A DNA stretch of 64,000 nt from Cadophora sp. MPI-SDFR-AT-0126 (taxonomy: Eukaryota; Ascomycota; Leotiomycetes; Helotiales; Ploettnerulaceae). The stretch's first letter is position 1. The number at the start of each line of letters is the position of its first letter. The translations under genes were made by a program, and so were the position numbers. The notes below the pieces were generated by a model. That model was not told the origin of the DNA, ran no database searches, and saw only the letters and a program-made list of their open reading frames with translations. Positions 45,359 to 57,475 of the stretch are shown piece after piece. Location: assembly GCA_020747065.1 (NCBI GenBank), contig JAGMVK010000004.1:1116001-1180000 (forward strand), read 5' to 3'.

Positions 45359-45631
45359 TCACTTGCGCCCCAGTCCCGCTCTCTCCTTCTCCTTCTCCTT
45401 CTCATTCTCAAACAAAGTGAGACTACTCCTCGCAGAACGATCCTCGACTGTCTGATTCTTCTCAATTGATGACGACAATGATGTTTCTTCCTCCTGCATA
45501 CTTGAATGGGTTTGTTCCAGACCACCAGAATAGCCCCATGGATTCTCGCCCGGGAGAACGCGATGGCTTTCTCGGCCTAGACCCAAAGCAGCAGCCATTG
45601 CATCGACTTTTCCAAGAACGGATTCGTACAT
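45359..45631 (-). CDS. Short hypothetical protein, N-terminus uncertain
   Basis: The minus strand from ATG 45631 codes 90 residues: MYESVLGKVDAMAAALGLG, a Gly/Pro-containing middle (GENPWGYSGGLEQ) and a charged KEKEKERAGLGRK end. The same frame stays open upstream to a TAA near 45806. It reads TCIVFLGSPRDQPPQ and IIIIGPHFRPSPQLSS just before the Met, which looks like real protein. A spliced upstream exon may therefore supply the true start; I could not find a convincing ATG exon. I do not recognise the family. Confidence 0.45.
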   Translation of the reverse strand: MYESVLGKVDAMAAALGLGRESHRVLPGENPWGYSGGLEQTHSSMQEEETSLSSSIEKNQTVEDRSARSSLTLFENEKEKEKERAGLGRK

Positions 45632-46006
45632 GCTGGATAATTGAGGCGAAGGACGGAAATGGGGGCCGATGATTATGATTTGAGGAGGTTGGTCACGTGG
45701 TGAGCCGAGGAAGACAATGCACGTGAGGGGCTGAGCTGGCTGTTGTGATTCGGTTTGCTGATGTAGCCGAAGGTACTTGCGAGGAAAGATGAGGTGTTAT
45801 ATATGTGACATGAGACGAGATGTTACCCCTTTCGAGAGATCGCCTTCAAAGCTGAGGATCTCCTACTCCACTGTTCGTGTTGCTGATGTGAGAATATATG
45901 CCAAAACAAGTAATGAGTACCGCACTGTACACAGCAGTGAGGTACTTTCGCTGCATGAGAAGCAGCCAGGTTGAAACCGAACCCGAGTGCCAAGCAAAAA
46001 CCAACA
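45632..46006. other. Short intergenic region; may hold the 5' exon of the gene to its left
   Basis: The minus-strand frame open at 45632-45803 could belong to the short hypothetical protein. Otherwise nothing is seen except the 3' flank of the Zn2Cys6 gene. Confidence 0.45.
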
Positions 46007-48234
46007 TCAGATCTCCTCAGCCCAAGACCCAGTCATCGTAGCCCAGAGGTCGTGATACAGAGGAACAGCCGAAGCGGTTGATTCGATGCTGGGTGTTCCA
46101 CTGCCAGTCATGTCAAAGGAGCTGGCATCCATTGATACCAGCGGATCAAAATAGATGTTGAGCGAGTAGTCCATCATGGGACAGTGACCCGTCGTGGCGA
46201 GAGGATGGCCAATCGGTGGTTCGGGGGCGAGCTTCGAGATCCGCTTTTCGTATGACTTCTTGACGCTGCCAAGGATCATCTGGAAGACGTGGTAGACGTC
46301 TGCTTGCTTAGGCGGCTCTGCTGTCCTGACAGGGATTGAGGATAGAAGCTGGAATCTGTAGCAGAGACAGTCGAGGTACATCACCAATGGCACCTGTGAT
46401 CGGGCTGTGTCGGCGTTCCAGCCGAGTTTCGCGGCCATTGCAAATGTGAGGCGAGACATGGCTACCACGGCATGAACCAGATAGCCCCAGTGTACCGTGG
46501 TGAACTGTACATAAGTAGCTTCTGGCAGTGACAGAAGATAGTCGAAGTACTTCTTACAAGCTGTCAAGCAACTGGTCAGATGGGCAATGTTCATGGGTCT
46601 GTAGCCTGTATCCCGCAGGAAGTCCTTGTACGGCATGCGAAAGAAGCCGAGGGGTTGACCATAGACCAATATCTCCGTGAATCTCTCTGCCAGAATAACA
46701 GGGACTGAGTTGTCAGCTTCTTGAATTGTTCTGCGGGGTTTATGGATGAAGCTTACCTTGACTTCTGACCGACTCAGGCGTAGACTTTTGCCATTCTTGG
46801 AGATTGCCTAAGAACATTTGTATGTTCACCTCATCATTGAGGGCTTCCATTCGCGGATCAACGGCAACTCGTGGCAGGGAGTTCACATCACCAATCTGCT
46901 CGCAAAGTCGTTGCAGCTTGACGGTGGCGCCAAGATCTGAGGAAAATTCCTCTCCCATCACTCCCTCGCTGTCTTTGTCTAGCATGTCACGATAGTCACG
47001 ATTGTTAGGCTTGCGGAAGCCCCGCTTGATACTCGGGAAGAGAGCATCGGCGCTGGAAACAATTAGCATTTTCCCTTGACTGATCAAAGACTAACTTACG
47101 CGGAAGACATGTAATAACACCCGAGGTAGGTTCTCCTAGCAGCTGCCGAGAAGTGGTCTCCTTCGATCAGATCGGTGGTGATAGCAGCGTCGGTCTTGTT
47201 GGTATTGGGAGTTGCTTGATCAAGTCCAAGGTCAACAAGAAGGCTGATAGCCAGATTCATATACATGAATGAAGTCGTGTCCCGAGGGTTGATATGCGCT
47301 GGATACCTGTTTTCTCTCAGTAAGATCACCCGGTGTGAACGGAAAGTTCTCAAACTCACCAGGCAATGTACACCAGCAGCCCCTGCAGAAAATCGAGACT
47401 TCTCTGTCCTTGGAGAAGGACTTTGGAACTCAGAACACGCCTGAATTCATGATCGATCTGATGATGTAATAACCGGTCTTGGATCGATGCAGAGGTAAGA
47501 ATGGCCAGAAGCAAGAACGGAGACGTCCTCGATAAAGAAGGCACTGTGGCATCTGGTGCTATTTTAACGAACGGGAAAAATGAGGCTTTCTCCCTATATT
47601 TCGATAGAAGCTCTTCCGCTTGCTTTAAGGTGACCTTTCGTTTTTCAACAATCGTCGGTTCCCCGTTTCCAAGCTGGGTAGAATCACCGGCGACTTCCGC
47701 TGCTTCTTCGTCGCCATCTGCAAAAACATTCATGTGATGTTGTTGGAGTGCAGCAATATCTTTGCTGATGTCCGGGGATTGGACTGTGGCAAGTGACAAG
47801 GAGAAATCTGAATTGCTGGTTACGGGGTTGATGCCGGTTGATCCTGAAGGACGGCTGTCAGATTGGCGTTAGCAGAAAACAGAGAAACAGGAAACTGAGA
47901 AGACATGTGTAAGGTGTTCGAGAGGTTACACTGCGAAAGATGACCGTCTATCAGTCACGGGCTTCAATCGCGGCACGGCCACCAAAACTCTAGCATCTAA
48001 CCCTCTCGCTGCATGCAATGTCGTTCATTGTGACCAAAGTTGGAACCAAACTTACGAAGCACGAGTTCTCATGGGACGGGCTTTAGATCGAACGATGCAT
48101 TGAGTTCCATTCTGTTCACATTTCTGACAGATTCCAGCCTGACTTTTGTGAACGCAGCGGCTCTTGCTTGCCCGGCAAGCTTCACAAGCCTTCGCATTGC
48201 GAAGTTTTGGAGTGTTGGCAAGATTTTCGGACAT
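46007..48234 (-). CDS. Zn2Cys6 fungal transcription factor with middle homology region
   Basis: Five exons on the minus strand, 48234-48056, 47854-47360, 47306-47100, 47052-46757 and 46686-46007, give 618 residues with consistent phases. The zinc cluster is at the N-terminus: Cys 17, 20, 27, 36, 39 and 46 (CEACRASKSRC...CQKCEQNGTQC). It is followed by an acidic linker, and then the fungal_trans-like region from the third exon on (FMYMNLAISLLVDLGLD; AARRTYLGCYYMSSA). The second intron-bounded segment contains an LLSKYREK...FPFVKI block common in such regulators. The protein should bind CGG-type half sites as a dimer in the nucleus. Targets are unknown. The closest neighbour upstream is an EEP-family gene on the same strand. 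Confidence 0.92.
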
Positions 48235-48570
48235 GCTTTCTGTGGCGCTATTAGTAAGTAGGATGTCTTTGTCAACTCTCTTTCTGGTTTGGATTGATTG
48301 AAGTCAGCAATGATGGAAGATGGAGGTGTCAATGCTGACATAAATAATACTTGGTCATTCGGTGTGTTGTAAATCCGTAAATCCGCAGCCAATCAACGAG
48401 TGCCTTGAAGGTGGGGAATCATGTGAAAGTCACAAAGATATCGAACGTGACTCTTGTCCTCAGTCTTGTTGACAGTATTAACGAGCATTTAATTGAGGAA
48501 AGCTGTATTGAATTCGTGTCCCGTGTCTCTCAGTTCAGAACTTCGATGGCCAGCCTATGACAGATTACAT
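48235..48570. other. Promoter interval of the Zn2Cys6 regulator
   Basis: A 336-bp gap between the stop of the EEP gene and the start of the regulator, both on the minus strand. Nothing else is recognised. Confidence 0.6.
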
Positions 48571-49524
48571 CTATGCCTCTTCCAAAAGCACATCAGCAAC
48601 ACAAGCTCGATGGTCAGAGAGAATTATTCCATCATCGAATCTATTTGCCATAACCCCATACATGAGATACTTGATCTTGTCACATTTTCTTGAGAATATG
48701 AAGTCGATTCGGGACATTTTTCTGTCGACATAGCCGAAAGACGTGAATGTATTCTCATTCCCAGATCGCTTTTCCTTTGGGACTTGCAGACAGATATCTT
48801 CCATTGTCGACTCAGGAGAAGTCATGATCTTATACCCATCGTCATCAGGAGGGCTGTTGAAATCTCCCGCCAACAGAACCGCGGCTGGCTTTTCTGTGTC
48901 CGTCAAGGTTTTGACGACAGCGAGGATGAGCTTGGCACTCTCTCTACGCGACTTCACTCCCTCATGATCAAAATGGGTGCTGAGAACCGCCACTTTCTGT
49001 CCAGTCTCATGATGGATGAAGATGCCGATGGTGACGATTCGAATGTTGGCTGCATCCCATCCCTTAGAAGGCACGTCTGGTGTGGGACTCAGCCAATTTG
49101 TTTCCCATCTCTTCAACTTCCAGACCGAAGGTCTGTAGAAGATCGGGGAGTATTCTCCCGCCCGTTTTCCATTCTTTCGACCAACACCAATGTAGTCCCA
49201 TGTTCCAGCCGCTGATGGACACTCGTTAAGTGCTGTATGAACATCGACGAGCTGAGAATGGAGGACTTCTTGGAGACAGATGAAAGTCGAAGGGGTGATT
49301 GAATTGATGACCAGCTCGGAGCACAAACGAGGGCACCGTACCTCCCAGAACTCTTCCCCTTTAAAAGGCTTCTCCGTAGCATATCGGATGTTATGGGTGA
49401 TGATTCGGATGTCAATGGCGCATTTGGGTGTCTGTTGTTCATCTTTTGTTATGTATAAAGCTTTCTCCATGATTGTATTGACTGCGTTCGGGGTCATGAT
49501 GTTTGGAGATGATGATGAGAACAC
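48571..49524 (-). CDS. Endonuclease/exonuclease/phosphatase (EEP) family protein
   Basis: Single exon, 317 residues. The DNase I-like fold signatures are all present: Asn45 in IITHNIRY, Glu86 in CLQEVL, the STHFDHEG block with His184, GDFNSP with Asp221 and Asn223, and SDHRA with Asp304/His305 at the end. These residues bind a divalent metal and cleave phosphodiester or phosphomonoester bonds. There is no signal peptide. Such fungal proteins are usually called EEP-domain or inositol-phosphatase/nuclease-like; substrate not known. Met10 or Met19 could also be the start, since the catalytic core begins near residue 38. Confidence 0.92.
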   Translation of the reverse strand: MFSSSSPNIMTPNAVNTIMEKALYITKDEQQTPKCAIDIRIITHNIRYATEKPFKGEEFWEVRCPRLCSELVINSITPSTFICLQEVLHSQLVDVHTALNECPSAAGTWDYIGVGRKNGKRAGEYSPIFYRPSVWKLKRWETNWLSPTPDVPSKGWDAANIRIVTIGIFIHHETGQKVAVLSTHFDHEGVKSRRESAKLILAVVKTLTDTEKPAAVLLAGDFNSPPDDDGYKIMTSPESTMEDICLQVPKEKRSGNENTFTSFGYVDRKMSRIDFIFSRKCDKIKYLMYGVMANRFDDGIILSDHRACVADVLLEEA

Positions 49525-50003
49525 GTCCTATAGAACCGGCTGTGCAAGTAAGGATGTCAGGGCTAGAGGTGGTGCTCCTTTGTAGACGCATCGCGGTGTG
49601 TTCTGATGTCGTCGATGTGAACCAAGAAATGGAATGCGGGAGCGAATGAAATCCACACTGGTCAGCCACCACCAACCCGCCACAATTTCACGACTTTCAA
49701 CAATTCCACAACAACATCAGAAATGTATTCCTGCATGACCCGCGAACTCGCTTTTATCACCTTCCTTACGTGGTCATGGTCCGTTTATAAAGCTTTCTTA
49801 TCTTGATGATCTACACTGCAGACCCCGTTTCTGATACCACGTTGCCACAGTTGGCAAGGGTGGGCAGTCATGATTTCCCATGGCGAAAGCTTGCGGGGAA
49901 GCTTGTTCCAGTAGTATATATCATGTAGGCAGTACCTGCATTCACTCCTTGGTAGGTCTGGGACATTGAGGACCTGAATTTGAGATCCTGTTTCCTGGTC
50001 GGA
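49525..50003. other. Divergent promoter region
   Basis: A 479-bp interval between the minus-strand EEP gene and the plus-strand PNGase A-like gene. Frames here are short and without domains. Confidence 0.6.
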
Positions 50004-51997
50004 ATGCATTTCTCGTCCGTTTCGGTTGCTTTTTGCACTTTGATTGGCTTGTTCTTGAGTATTGGTCAAGCAGCCTCGGAGATAGTCCAAGCTCAAGTGC
50101 CGGCAAGAAAGAGTTACGAGGGAACAAGCTGCAAGCAAACTATTTTCCAGCATAACTTCGCAAGCAGTTACGGCGTACCCTATGTTGGTGAGCTACGTCC
50201 TCGTTCTTGCATGGACAGATCCTAACGTCCGAATCCAGGAATATACAGTCCGCCCAAAGACTGCTCCTTCACAACGACGATTTTCAATATCTCGGTCACA
50301 TCTCGTGGGCGACAGTATGACAGACTCGCGCTTCTGTTTCTGGGTGACATTGAGGTTTGGAGAACATCAACAGCAATGCCTAGCCAAGAAGGGATATATT
50401 GTAGGTCTTCGAGGAGTCCGCTTCTTTTTTTAAGATAATTGTCTTGGCTCTCAAATCGTCCTCATTCCTGTCTCAATCTGTTCTTGATGTAGCAATAGCT
50501 TACTCTCTCTCACCCAGGGTCTTATCAAAAAGACATGACAGTCTTCGACGCCCTTCTTAAACAGGAGCAGAAAGTCATTTTCGAGCTCAACAATGTATTC
50601 ACAGACCTGTATACTGGAGCTTTTAATGTCACTTTAGAGGCGCTGTACTACAACGACAAGTACATCTCAGATCTCAGTCCGCCGGACCAGATCTTCGCGA
50701 TTTCAGCACTGGCGTCAAGCAAAAATATATCGTCCGTCATATCTCTCCCAGATGAGAATGCGACAGTCTCGATCCAGCTGCCCAGGAATGTCAAGAACGC
50801 AGTCGTATCCCTGCAAGCATCTGGTAATGGCGCCGAGGAATTCTGGTATACGAATGTCCCTACGGAGTATGTTGATACGTTCCCAGAGAACCCAGGCTGG
50901 TTGTTCGGCTACAGCCCCTTCAGAGAAGTCCAGCTTTTGATTGACGGGCAGCTGGCGGGAGTATCGTGGCCATTTCCACTACTCTTCACCGGTGGCGTTG
51001 ATCCGGGACTTTGGAGACCAATTGTCGGAATTGATGCTTATGATATGCCGACGTTCGATATTGACGTGACCCCTTGGCTACCTTTGCTGTGTGATGGAAA
51101 GCCGCACCAGTTTGGAATCAAGGTAGTTGCGTTTGATAGTTCAGTCAACGGAAATGTTGGAACCATAGGTCAGAACTGGTGGGTGACAGGTACTGTCTTT
51201 ATTTGGCTAGACGCCCACGGCAAGCATACTACTGGAAGTGTAAGTTGCTTTCCATTTGCTGTTTGCATTCGTCTCTAATCTCAATTTAGAGCATCGCGAG
51301 CCATGTTTCTGCTCCAGCCTTCGATTTCCACCCTCGAGTCACAAGTGCAACTGTCGCCAACATCACCACCAACTCAACCTTCTACTTTGACCTGACAGCC
51401 CGACGAACTCTCTTCATATCATCTACCATCCACACTTCAACCGGTTCAAAAGTAGCTACTTGGTCACAGTCTCTCTCTTTCACCAACACTCAAAACATGA
51501 CCGACTCGGCTTTCAACCAATCGCTTAGCATGGCCACCACCGGCTCGCATACTGATTCCTTCTCCAACATACAAACAAGCTATTCATATCCTCTTAATCT
51601 CTATAGCTCCTACATCATCGCTCCAGCAACCAAGATCACACTCTCCTCAGTCCTGGCACTCATAGATCGTAGTCTCATCAGCAGAGGCATAAACTTCCTC
51701 TCCTACCTTAGTGGGCTAAAACTCGGCAGTGAGAGCTTGAGCACCCGACAGAGCGCTGAGAGCAAGTATTATTGGAATGCTACTATTGTGGAGGGAACGG
51801 CCGATGACACGGGAATGCTTGAGCAGTGGTTCTCGTACGCGGGGAAGTCGGGACTGAAGTCGAATGGTGTGGGGGAGTTTTCGAGGCATTTGAAGGAGGT
51901 TGATGATGAGCTTGTATTTGATGACCAAGCTTGGAAGATGATGAATGTGCCGGCTACTCAGCCTCTGCCGTATGTTGATGGGGAGCCTATTGTGTGA
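50004..51997 (+). CDS. Peptide-N4-(N-acetyl-beta-glucosaminyl)asparagine amidase A-like (PNGase A)
   Basis: Four exons, 50004-50187, 50239-50400, 50518-51239 and 51290-51997, give 591 residues, matching family length. Residues 1-24 form a signal peptide (MHFSSVSVAFCTLIGLFLSI). The second junction T/GG makes YWSYQKDMTVFDALL. Family blocks are YDRLALLFLGDIEVWRTSTA, FREVQLLIDGQLAGVSWPFP, FTGGVDPGLWRPIVGIDAYD and VTGTVFIWLD. Known PNGase A enzymes remove N-glycans from glycopeptides in acid compartments or outside the cell. The product is probably secreted or vacuolar. It has several NxS/T sites itself. Confidence 0.93.
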
Positions 51998-52116
51998 TAT
52001 ATACCCTGGACGTAGTAGAAGAACAAAGAGGAGATATTAAGTGGACATAGCCATTGTCGCACCGAGAATTCAGCTGTAACTTTAGAGATAACAAACGGTG
52101 GCATTAATATACATGG

Positions 52117-52640
52117 TTATGAGTTGAGCCAAGTGTGTTGAAGAAGCTCGTCAGCAGTCGGTCTCATATCAGGATCCACCTGCAAAGTGTCTTTCACGAT
52201 TGCCCAGTCTTCTTCCGGGACCTCAAAAATTTCTCCTTTGAAAGACAACGTGACAGGCTTTCCATTGGGCGCTAATCTTGGTGAAATCTCGCAATCTCGT
52301 CTTGCTATTTCTTAGGCGTCGGCTCAAGAAATCATTTGGGAAATCGAATAATCATCCACAGTGAGCATAAAAACTCTCGATCTTGCGCTTCGCTAGGTAC
52401 ACTTGCAAGACCACCCATAGGTTGGAGGAGCTTCGCACCAAGTTCCATAAGTAGGGAGCCAATCTGAACAACAGAGAATAGGTTGTTATTCATAGAAAAA
52501 GAGGGTAAGCATGTTGAAACTCTTACAATAGGCCCAAAGACCAAATGCCAGCCGGAGTTCCCCGGAGAATTTCAACCCAATCAGGACTCCGCCAGTATGG
52601 GTTTGTGATCGTGTGACATCGGCCCTCATCTCGTTGTGAC
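52117..52640 (-). pseudogene. Orphan C-lobe fragment of a protein kinase
   Basis: The minus strand has only late kinase subdomains. At about 52637-52527 it reads TITNPYWRSPDWVEILRGTP and IWSLG, like the activation-segment end and subdomain IX. A GTAAGA...TTCAG intron (52526-52464) follows, then IGSLLMELGAKLLQPMGGL. Frames then shift, and the final part, KGEIFEVPEEDWAIVKDTL with VDPDMRPTADELLQHTWL, is subdomain XI before a TAA at 52117. The N-lobe with the Lys and the catalytic HRD and DFG motifs are absent, so it cannot be active. The closest style is the fungal SRPK-like kinases. It is probably a truncated duplicate left near the P450 gene. Confidence 0.7.
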
Positions 52641-52869
52641 GCTGTAAGCATGTCAGCCTACAGGCTCCAATTGCTGCATACAGGCACCCAAGAATCCAAC
52701 ACCTTTAACTACACCTGAAATCACCTGCGTCAACTTTCTGTTTCCATATATGCCTAGGTACCTAGAAACATATAATTTTGCTTGTTATTGATATTGCGTA
52801 GTATCTACCAGGCAACCCTAGATACCTATAAAGGCGGATGGACTGAGCAGGTAGTGGACATGACCATGC

Positions 52870-54734
52870 CTAAACCGCTCTTAGGACATTTACCTTCAAA
52901 CCGCCTTTCGGTTTCAATGTCACCGCCGGATTAAGCAGTTTCGGTCTGCTATCTGCAGGCTCAAAGACGAATTTGCTGAGCAGCTCTACCAAAATTGCTT
53001 TCATCTCCAAGTACGCAAACGATCTGCCAACACACACTCTTGGACCACCACTGAAGGCAGAGATAGCGTATGGGCTTGCCGAATCCGTGGTCAAGGTGTC
53101 CCATCTATCCGGATTAAACACATCAGCATCTTCACCCCATATCAAAGGATTTCTTTGCACCATGGCGGGGACCATCGTCACTGTAGTACCCTTGGGTATA
53201 TGGACATCCCCAACGACCATATCTTCGGCAGCCTCCCGTGGCAGTGTCAGGCTGGGAGAATAGAGGCGTATCGACTCGCGCAGAACATTGTTTAAGAAGC
53301 GCATGCTCTCGATTGCAGCATAATCTATCTCCTTATTCCCGGTTCTGGTGGCGCTGAGGATTTCCTTCCGGAGACGATCTTGAATGGACGGGTTCGTGGC
53401 AAGAGCATATGTGGTCCAAGTTAACGACCCTGCTGACGTCTCGTGCCCAGCAATGATAAACTGCAGCATCTGATATCCATTAGCCTTACAGAACGTTCAT
53501 ATTGGAATCAAAAATTCACATCTTCAACAATCTGCTCGCGGCTGAGCGCATCATCGGACGACAGATTTGCTTCAATCATGTAGGTGAGAAGATCTTCGCT
53601 CTTTTTACCTCCCGCACTCACACCCAGCGCCTGTCTTGCCTCCACTTGCTCGAATCTCTCATGTACGAGTTCTCTTACCATGCTCCAGACAGCTGTATTG
53701 GCGCGAAGGAATTTCTGATTTGCTGCAAGGGGTAGCCAACGCAGCGGCACGAAACCATTGGCGAATGCGATTAGCCATCCAAGAAAGCTCTGCTCCAAAA
53801 TGTGATGATAGCATTCTTCAAAGTTCAGAGGAGATGCAGAGGAAGACTTTAGCTTGCTAAGCTCTATGCCAAGGATAGTTGCTCCAACAATGTCGAGCGT
53901 CGCCTTTATATATGCTGATTCAACTTCAATCATGTAAGCAATGTACTACTAAGGCTTAGGAAGTAAGACAGTGGAAACCTCACTTTCTATATTTCCTCTG
54001 GCATCGCTTTCAATACTGCGCTCGAGAAATGATGAGAGATCTCGGGCCTTCTCTTGAAAAATGGGCAGCAGCCTGCGAATATTGGGCGTTGAAAAAGGCC
54101 CTAAGATACCCCAGAGTCAGTATCTCATCCACTCTTCTGTTGGATCTTCTCCACCAGCTGGCTATTTTGGTTTGACTTACCAGCAAGAAACCGTCTCTGA
54201 AGCCTGTGCTCAGCCCCCACACTAAACAACACCCCCCTCCCCAGAAACTCCCCTAGAAGCTTTTCAAAAAACTTCGGTTTCACAAACGAATGAGCCTTAG
54301 TCTGCATTACTTCCCTATGAGCTTCTAAACTATTCACCAATAGCACTTCAGCATTTCCAAAGCTCAGATGACGAATGAAATGTGCGGAGGGCCATTTCTT
54401 CATCCACTGGATATATAAATCATTGGGGCCTGGTGTTTTGAAAATTTTAAGGGCTTGGCCGAAAAAGACATGATTTCCCTGACAACGTTATTTCTTCGGT
54501 ATTAGGGATTTTGCCGTGGGGGAGGTTTCCAACCTTGGGCCCGGGAACGTCTCGAAGAGGGGAGATGCAGGGAGAGATGAGAGTTTTGGAGATTTTAAGC
54601 ACCACATTTCCCGCGACCAATAGGATCAGAGTTAAAACGATTGCACTGGAGGTGGTGATGTACGTTGTAGACCGAAGGAAGGCTACTATGATCAATATCG
54701 CCGAAGCTACACCTCCATCTATGAAGGAGCCCAT
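52870..54734 (-). CDS. Cytochrome P450 monooxygenase
   Basis: Five exons on the minus strand, 54734-54534, 54478-54181, 54100-53984, 53923-53520 and 53469-52870, give 539 residues. ATG 54734 (GCCATGG) was chosen; the frame upstream has no other ATG. Residues 10-55 are hydrophobic and anchor the protein in the ER membrane, followed by a DVPGPK proline hinge. The I-helix oxygen motif is AGHETS near residue 347. The ExxR pair is ESIR (405-408). The FNPDRW motif is near 460. The heme loop is FSGGPRVCVG with Cys about 486. All hallmarks are intact. It oxidises an unknown hydrophobic substrate with a P450 reductase. No neighbouring biosynthetic core gene is visible. Confidence 0.95.
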
Positions 54735-57475
54735 GGCAACGCTCGAGTGTGGGAGCAAAAAGTCGGAACAGTCACTTGAATCACTAGAGTGGAACTGCTT
54801 GAGTGTTTATACCCTATCCAAGCATAAAAATAGAACTTGGCAACATGCGCGACCGTGTAACTCTTGGAGAGCAGGGTGAGCGCTAGCTTAAGCGAGCGGA
54901 TCCTTTGTAATCAAGGTGCGTCCTTTGAAGCAATAACTTGGCTCTATATGATAGAAGGTTGCTCGCGCTCAATCACCCTGCGCCGAAGAAACCAAGATCT
55001 TCGGGTTACACATCTGGAGCGCAGACCGTGCTTGCAAAGTCGGCCGTGACTAGTAGGTCATCGGGCCATGCTGTAGCTTCGTAGTAGGCAACAAACGCCT
55101 TCGATTCTGGGCTTTTGACATGGCTTTGGTAAGACTACTTCGTAGTAGAACTTTACCAGTTCTGGGCATTGATATGGTCCTGGTAAGACTGATAGGTCGG
55201 TGGTTGTAAACTTCTGCGTGCGAACTGGGGGTTTCGCATGTGTGCAGGGGCATGCGACCTCGACTTTTACGCATGCGGGCTGACGAAAGGAAGGCTGGGC
55301 TGAACACTCACTATCCAGCTTCATATCATCGCAACGCCAGCGGATAAATTCAACGAGTAAAGAAAATCTTGCGATCGAACAGAAGATTCTTGGCCGCGCA
55401 AGCGCTTGGAAGCCGGAAACCCTCAATCTCTTACTCTACACTCCATCACCTCGCCTTCGAAACCCGCTCTTCGTAAACCGCAGCAGCATTTCCAGCCACC
55501 ATCCCAGAACAGGTTACGTCTTTCGAGTATGGTATATGGTTAAACGTACCACAAAGGAGATTTGTAGTTAAACGAGTGACTATTTGAAGTCTTCCAAGCT
55601 AGAACAGGACTTCTCCGGACAGCATTCTGAGACTGATAACTCAGAGCCCAGATCTGAGATCTGAGTTCTTAGATTCCGTTTACCTTGTTCAAGATCCAAG
55701 TCGCCCTCTCTGAGTGACAGGCTAGACGAGGACATTCATACTTCGGCAACACCCCTAACGGCGCACAATGGAATCGACGAGATTAGGTCTCCACTGAAGG
55801 CTCCTCGGACTAGCCATGACCTGCCAACCTTACCACCTGCAAGCCTGATTGGGAGGCAAGGGCATCGACGTTGGATGTATGGCCTCTGAAGACGAGGATT
55901 GGAAGGAAACCGAGGGTGTCGTTAATGTAGATGCCCTCTTCGACGGCGATTGTCATGATGCTGCCGTCGAAATGGACGGATGCTTCATGTGGAGACTTGG
56001 GAGATTGAATCTTACAGTTTTCGCTGCCCATGTGCGCAGGCCATCGGGAACATTCCTGATATGTTTTCTAAAAAGGACTCGTGGAGTCTTTCTGGACAAT
56101 ATATTGTCGGTTCTCGTAGATTTGCGCTCTGGAATGTCGAACCATTGTGAAAGCTGACGCCAGAGAATGAATTCACAGCAGCCTCGGTGCTGTACCTATC
56201 TGCCAGTGGCACAAAATATACCATCTCCAAAATCAACGATTTGACTACAACTTCCGACGCAGACGAGCCTGTCGACTGCGAGAACACAATATTCTCATGT
56301 TTGAGGTCTATACAACATAATTCAGCCCCAACGATGTGTAATGGGAAGGTACACCGTAACCTGTATAAATAATATCTTGCTTGTGCATAATTTAGAGAGC
56401 TTTCAAGATTTGTCGAGCAATTGACTTGATCTGAAGACGTGAAAATTGATGTTTCTGTGTGAGGTGGTACCTGTGGAGATCGAAGTCAGGATGTTCGAGG
56501 ACGCCTGTTCGGGTTCGTCCACCAGCTCCCTCTGTCAAAACAGTCTGATCGAATCGCTCAGCACTCTACCTTGTGGAACTCCTAGTATTGTCCATTCTCA
56601 TCAAACTTATCATCATGTCCGTCCTGTCAAAGCAAATTCAAAGGCGATAAAGGCAACTACAGATTTTCATGTCCGCCTATATTGTGTCAATGTAACTTCA
56701 GTCTCGTCTTGGAGTCCCGGATCCTCCGTCTCCGTCTGAGTTCATGCGTAGCAGTGTGTTGTCTGTGAAGAGGTCTCTCGCAATGGCGGTCTTTGGATAT
56801 CTTGACGCAGCTACTAGGCAGCTTCAGGACTTGGAAGGGATATGGGAGGCCTTGGTATGCGTATATCACCAATAGCCTGCTCGTTTGCATTTTTGAGTGT
56901 TTTTGAAGTTGTTCTGATCCAGAGTCAGAGGGTGTCCTTTTCGTCGTGCACGTAACAACTGACATTGAAACTCTCGACTACACCCAAAATGCATTACTAC
57001 CATACTTAAACTGAGCGCCCAACGCGACCTCTGAAGATCCAATTTACTTGATCAGGAGCCCATCATATTCAGAAGAGTGTTTGTGAATAAGTAATTCGAA
57101 ATGAAGGTATTAACATTAATTATTACCATGTGAGATTCCGCCCTGCTCCTTATCTAAGCTCCCTCCATTGGACAGCCTGTGTCTTGATCGAACGTAAATA
57201 TGATATGGTACAATATTGGACAGAATTCAAGTCGACTCTCCAACCTCAACGTAAATGCTTCATTTGAAAAGCAAGCACGCCCTTCTCTGCCCTACCAGCT
57301 CTTTCAAGCTATTCTCCTATCTAACCTCGTAGCTTGTAACAACAAGTTCTCCGAGGACAGATCGATACTGAAGAGAGAGAATAGTTTCGTGTCTCTGATG
57401 GAGCTTTGTTGACTTCTTTTCGAGCCACCTCCTTCAGAGTCCTTCCTCCTTCCACGCTTCTTGACCTCAGACATC
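54735..57475. other. 2.7-kb gene-poor region
   Basis: No complete gene is supported. Minus-strand frames at 55058-55426, 55810-56031 and 56012-56287 look partly protein-like, for example GIYINDTLGFLPILVFRGHTS in the second. They sit in conflicting frames and have no start or splice sites I trust, so a decayed gene is possible. An imperfect tandem repeat lies at 55078-55192. The left end holds the P450 promoter. Confidence 0.45.
55078..55192. repeat. Imperfect tandem repeat, period about 55-60 bp
   Basis: CTTCGTAGTAG occurs at about 55078 and 55138. TTCTGGGC-TTTTGACATGG-CTTTGGTAAGACT at 55105 is matched by TTCTGGGCATTGATATGGTCCTGGTAAGACT at 55160. Two diverged units are present. Confidence 0.7.
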
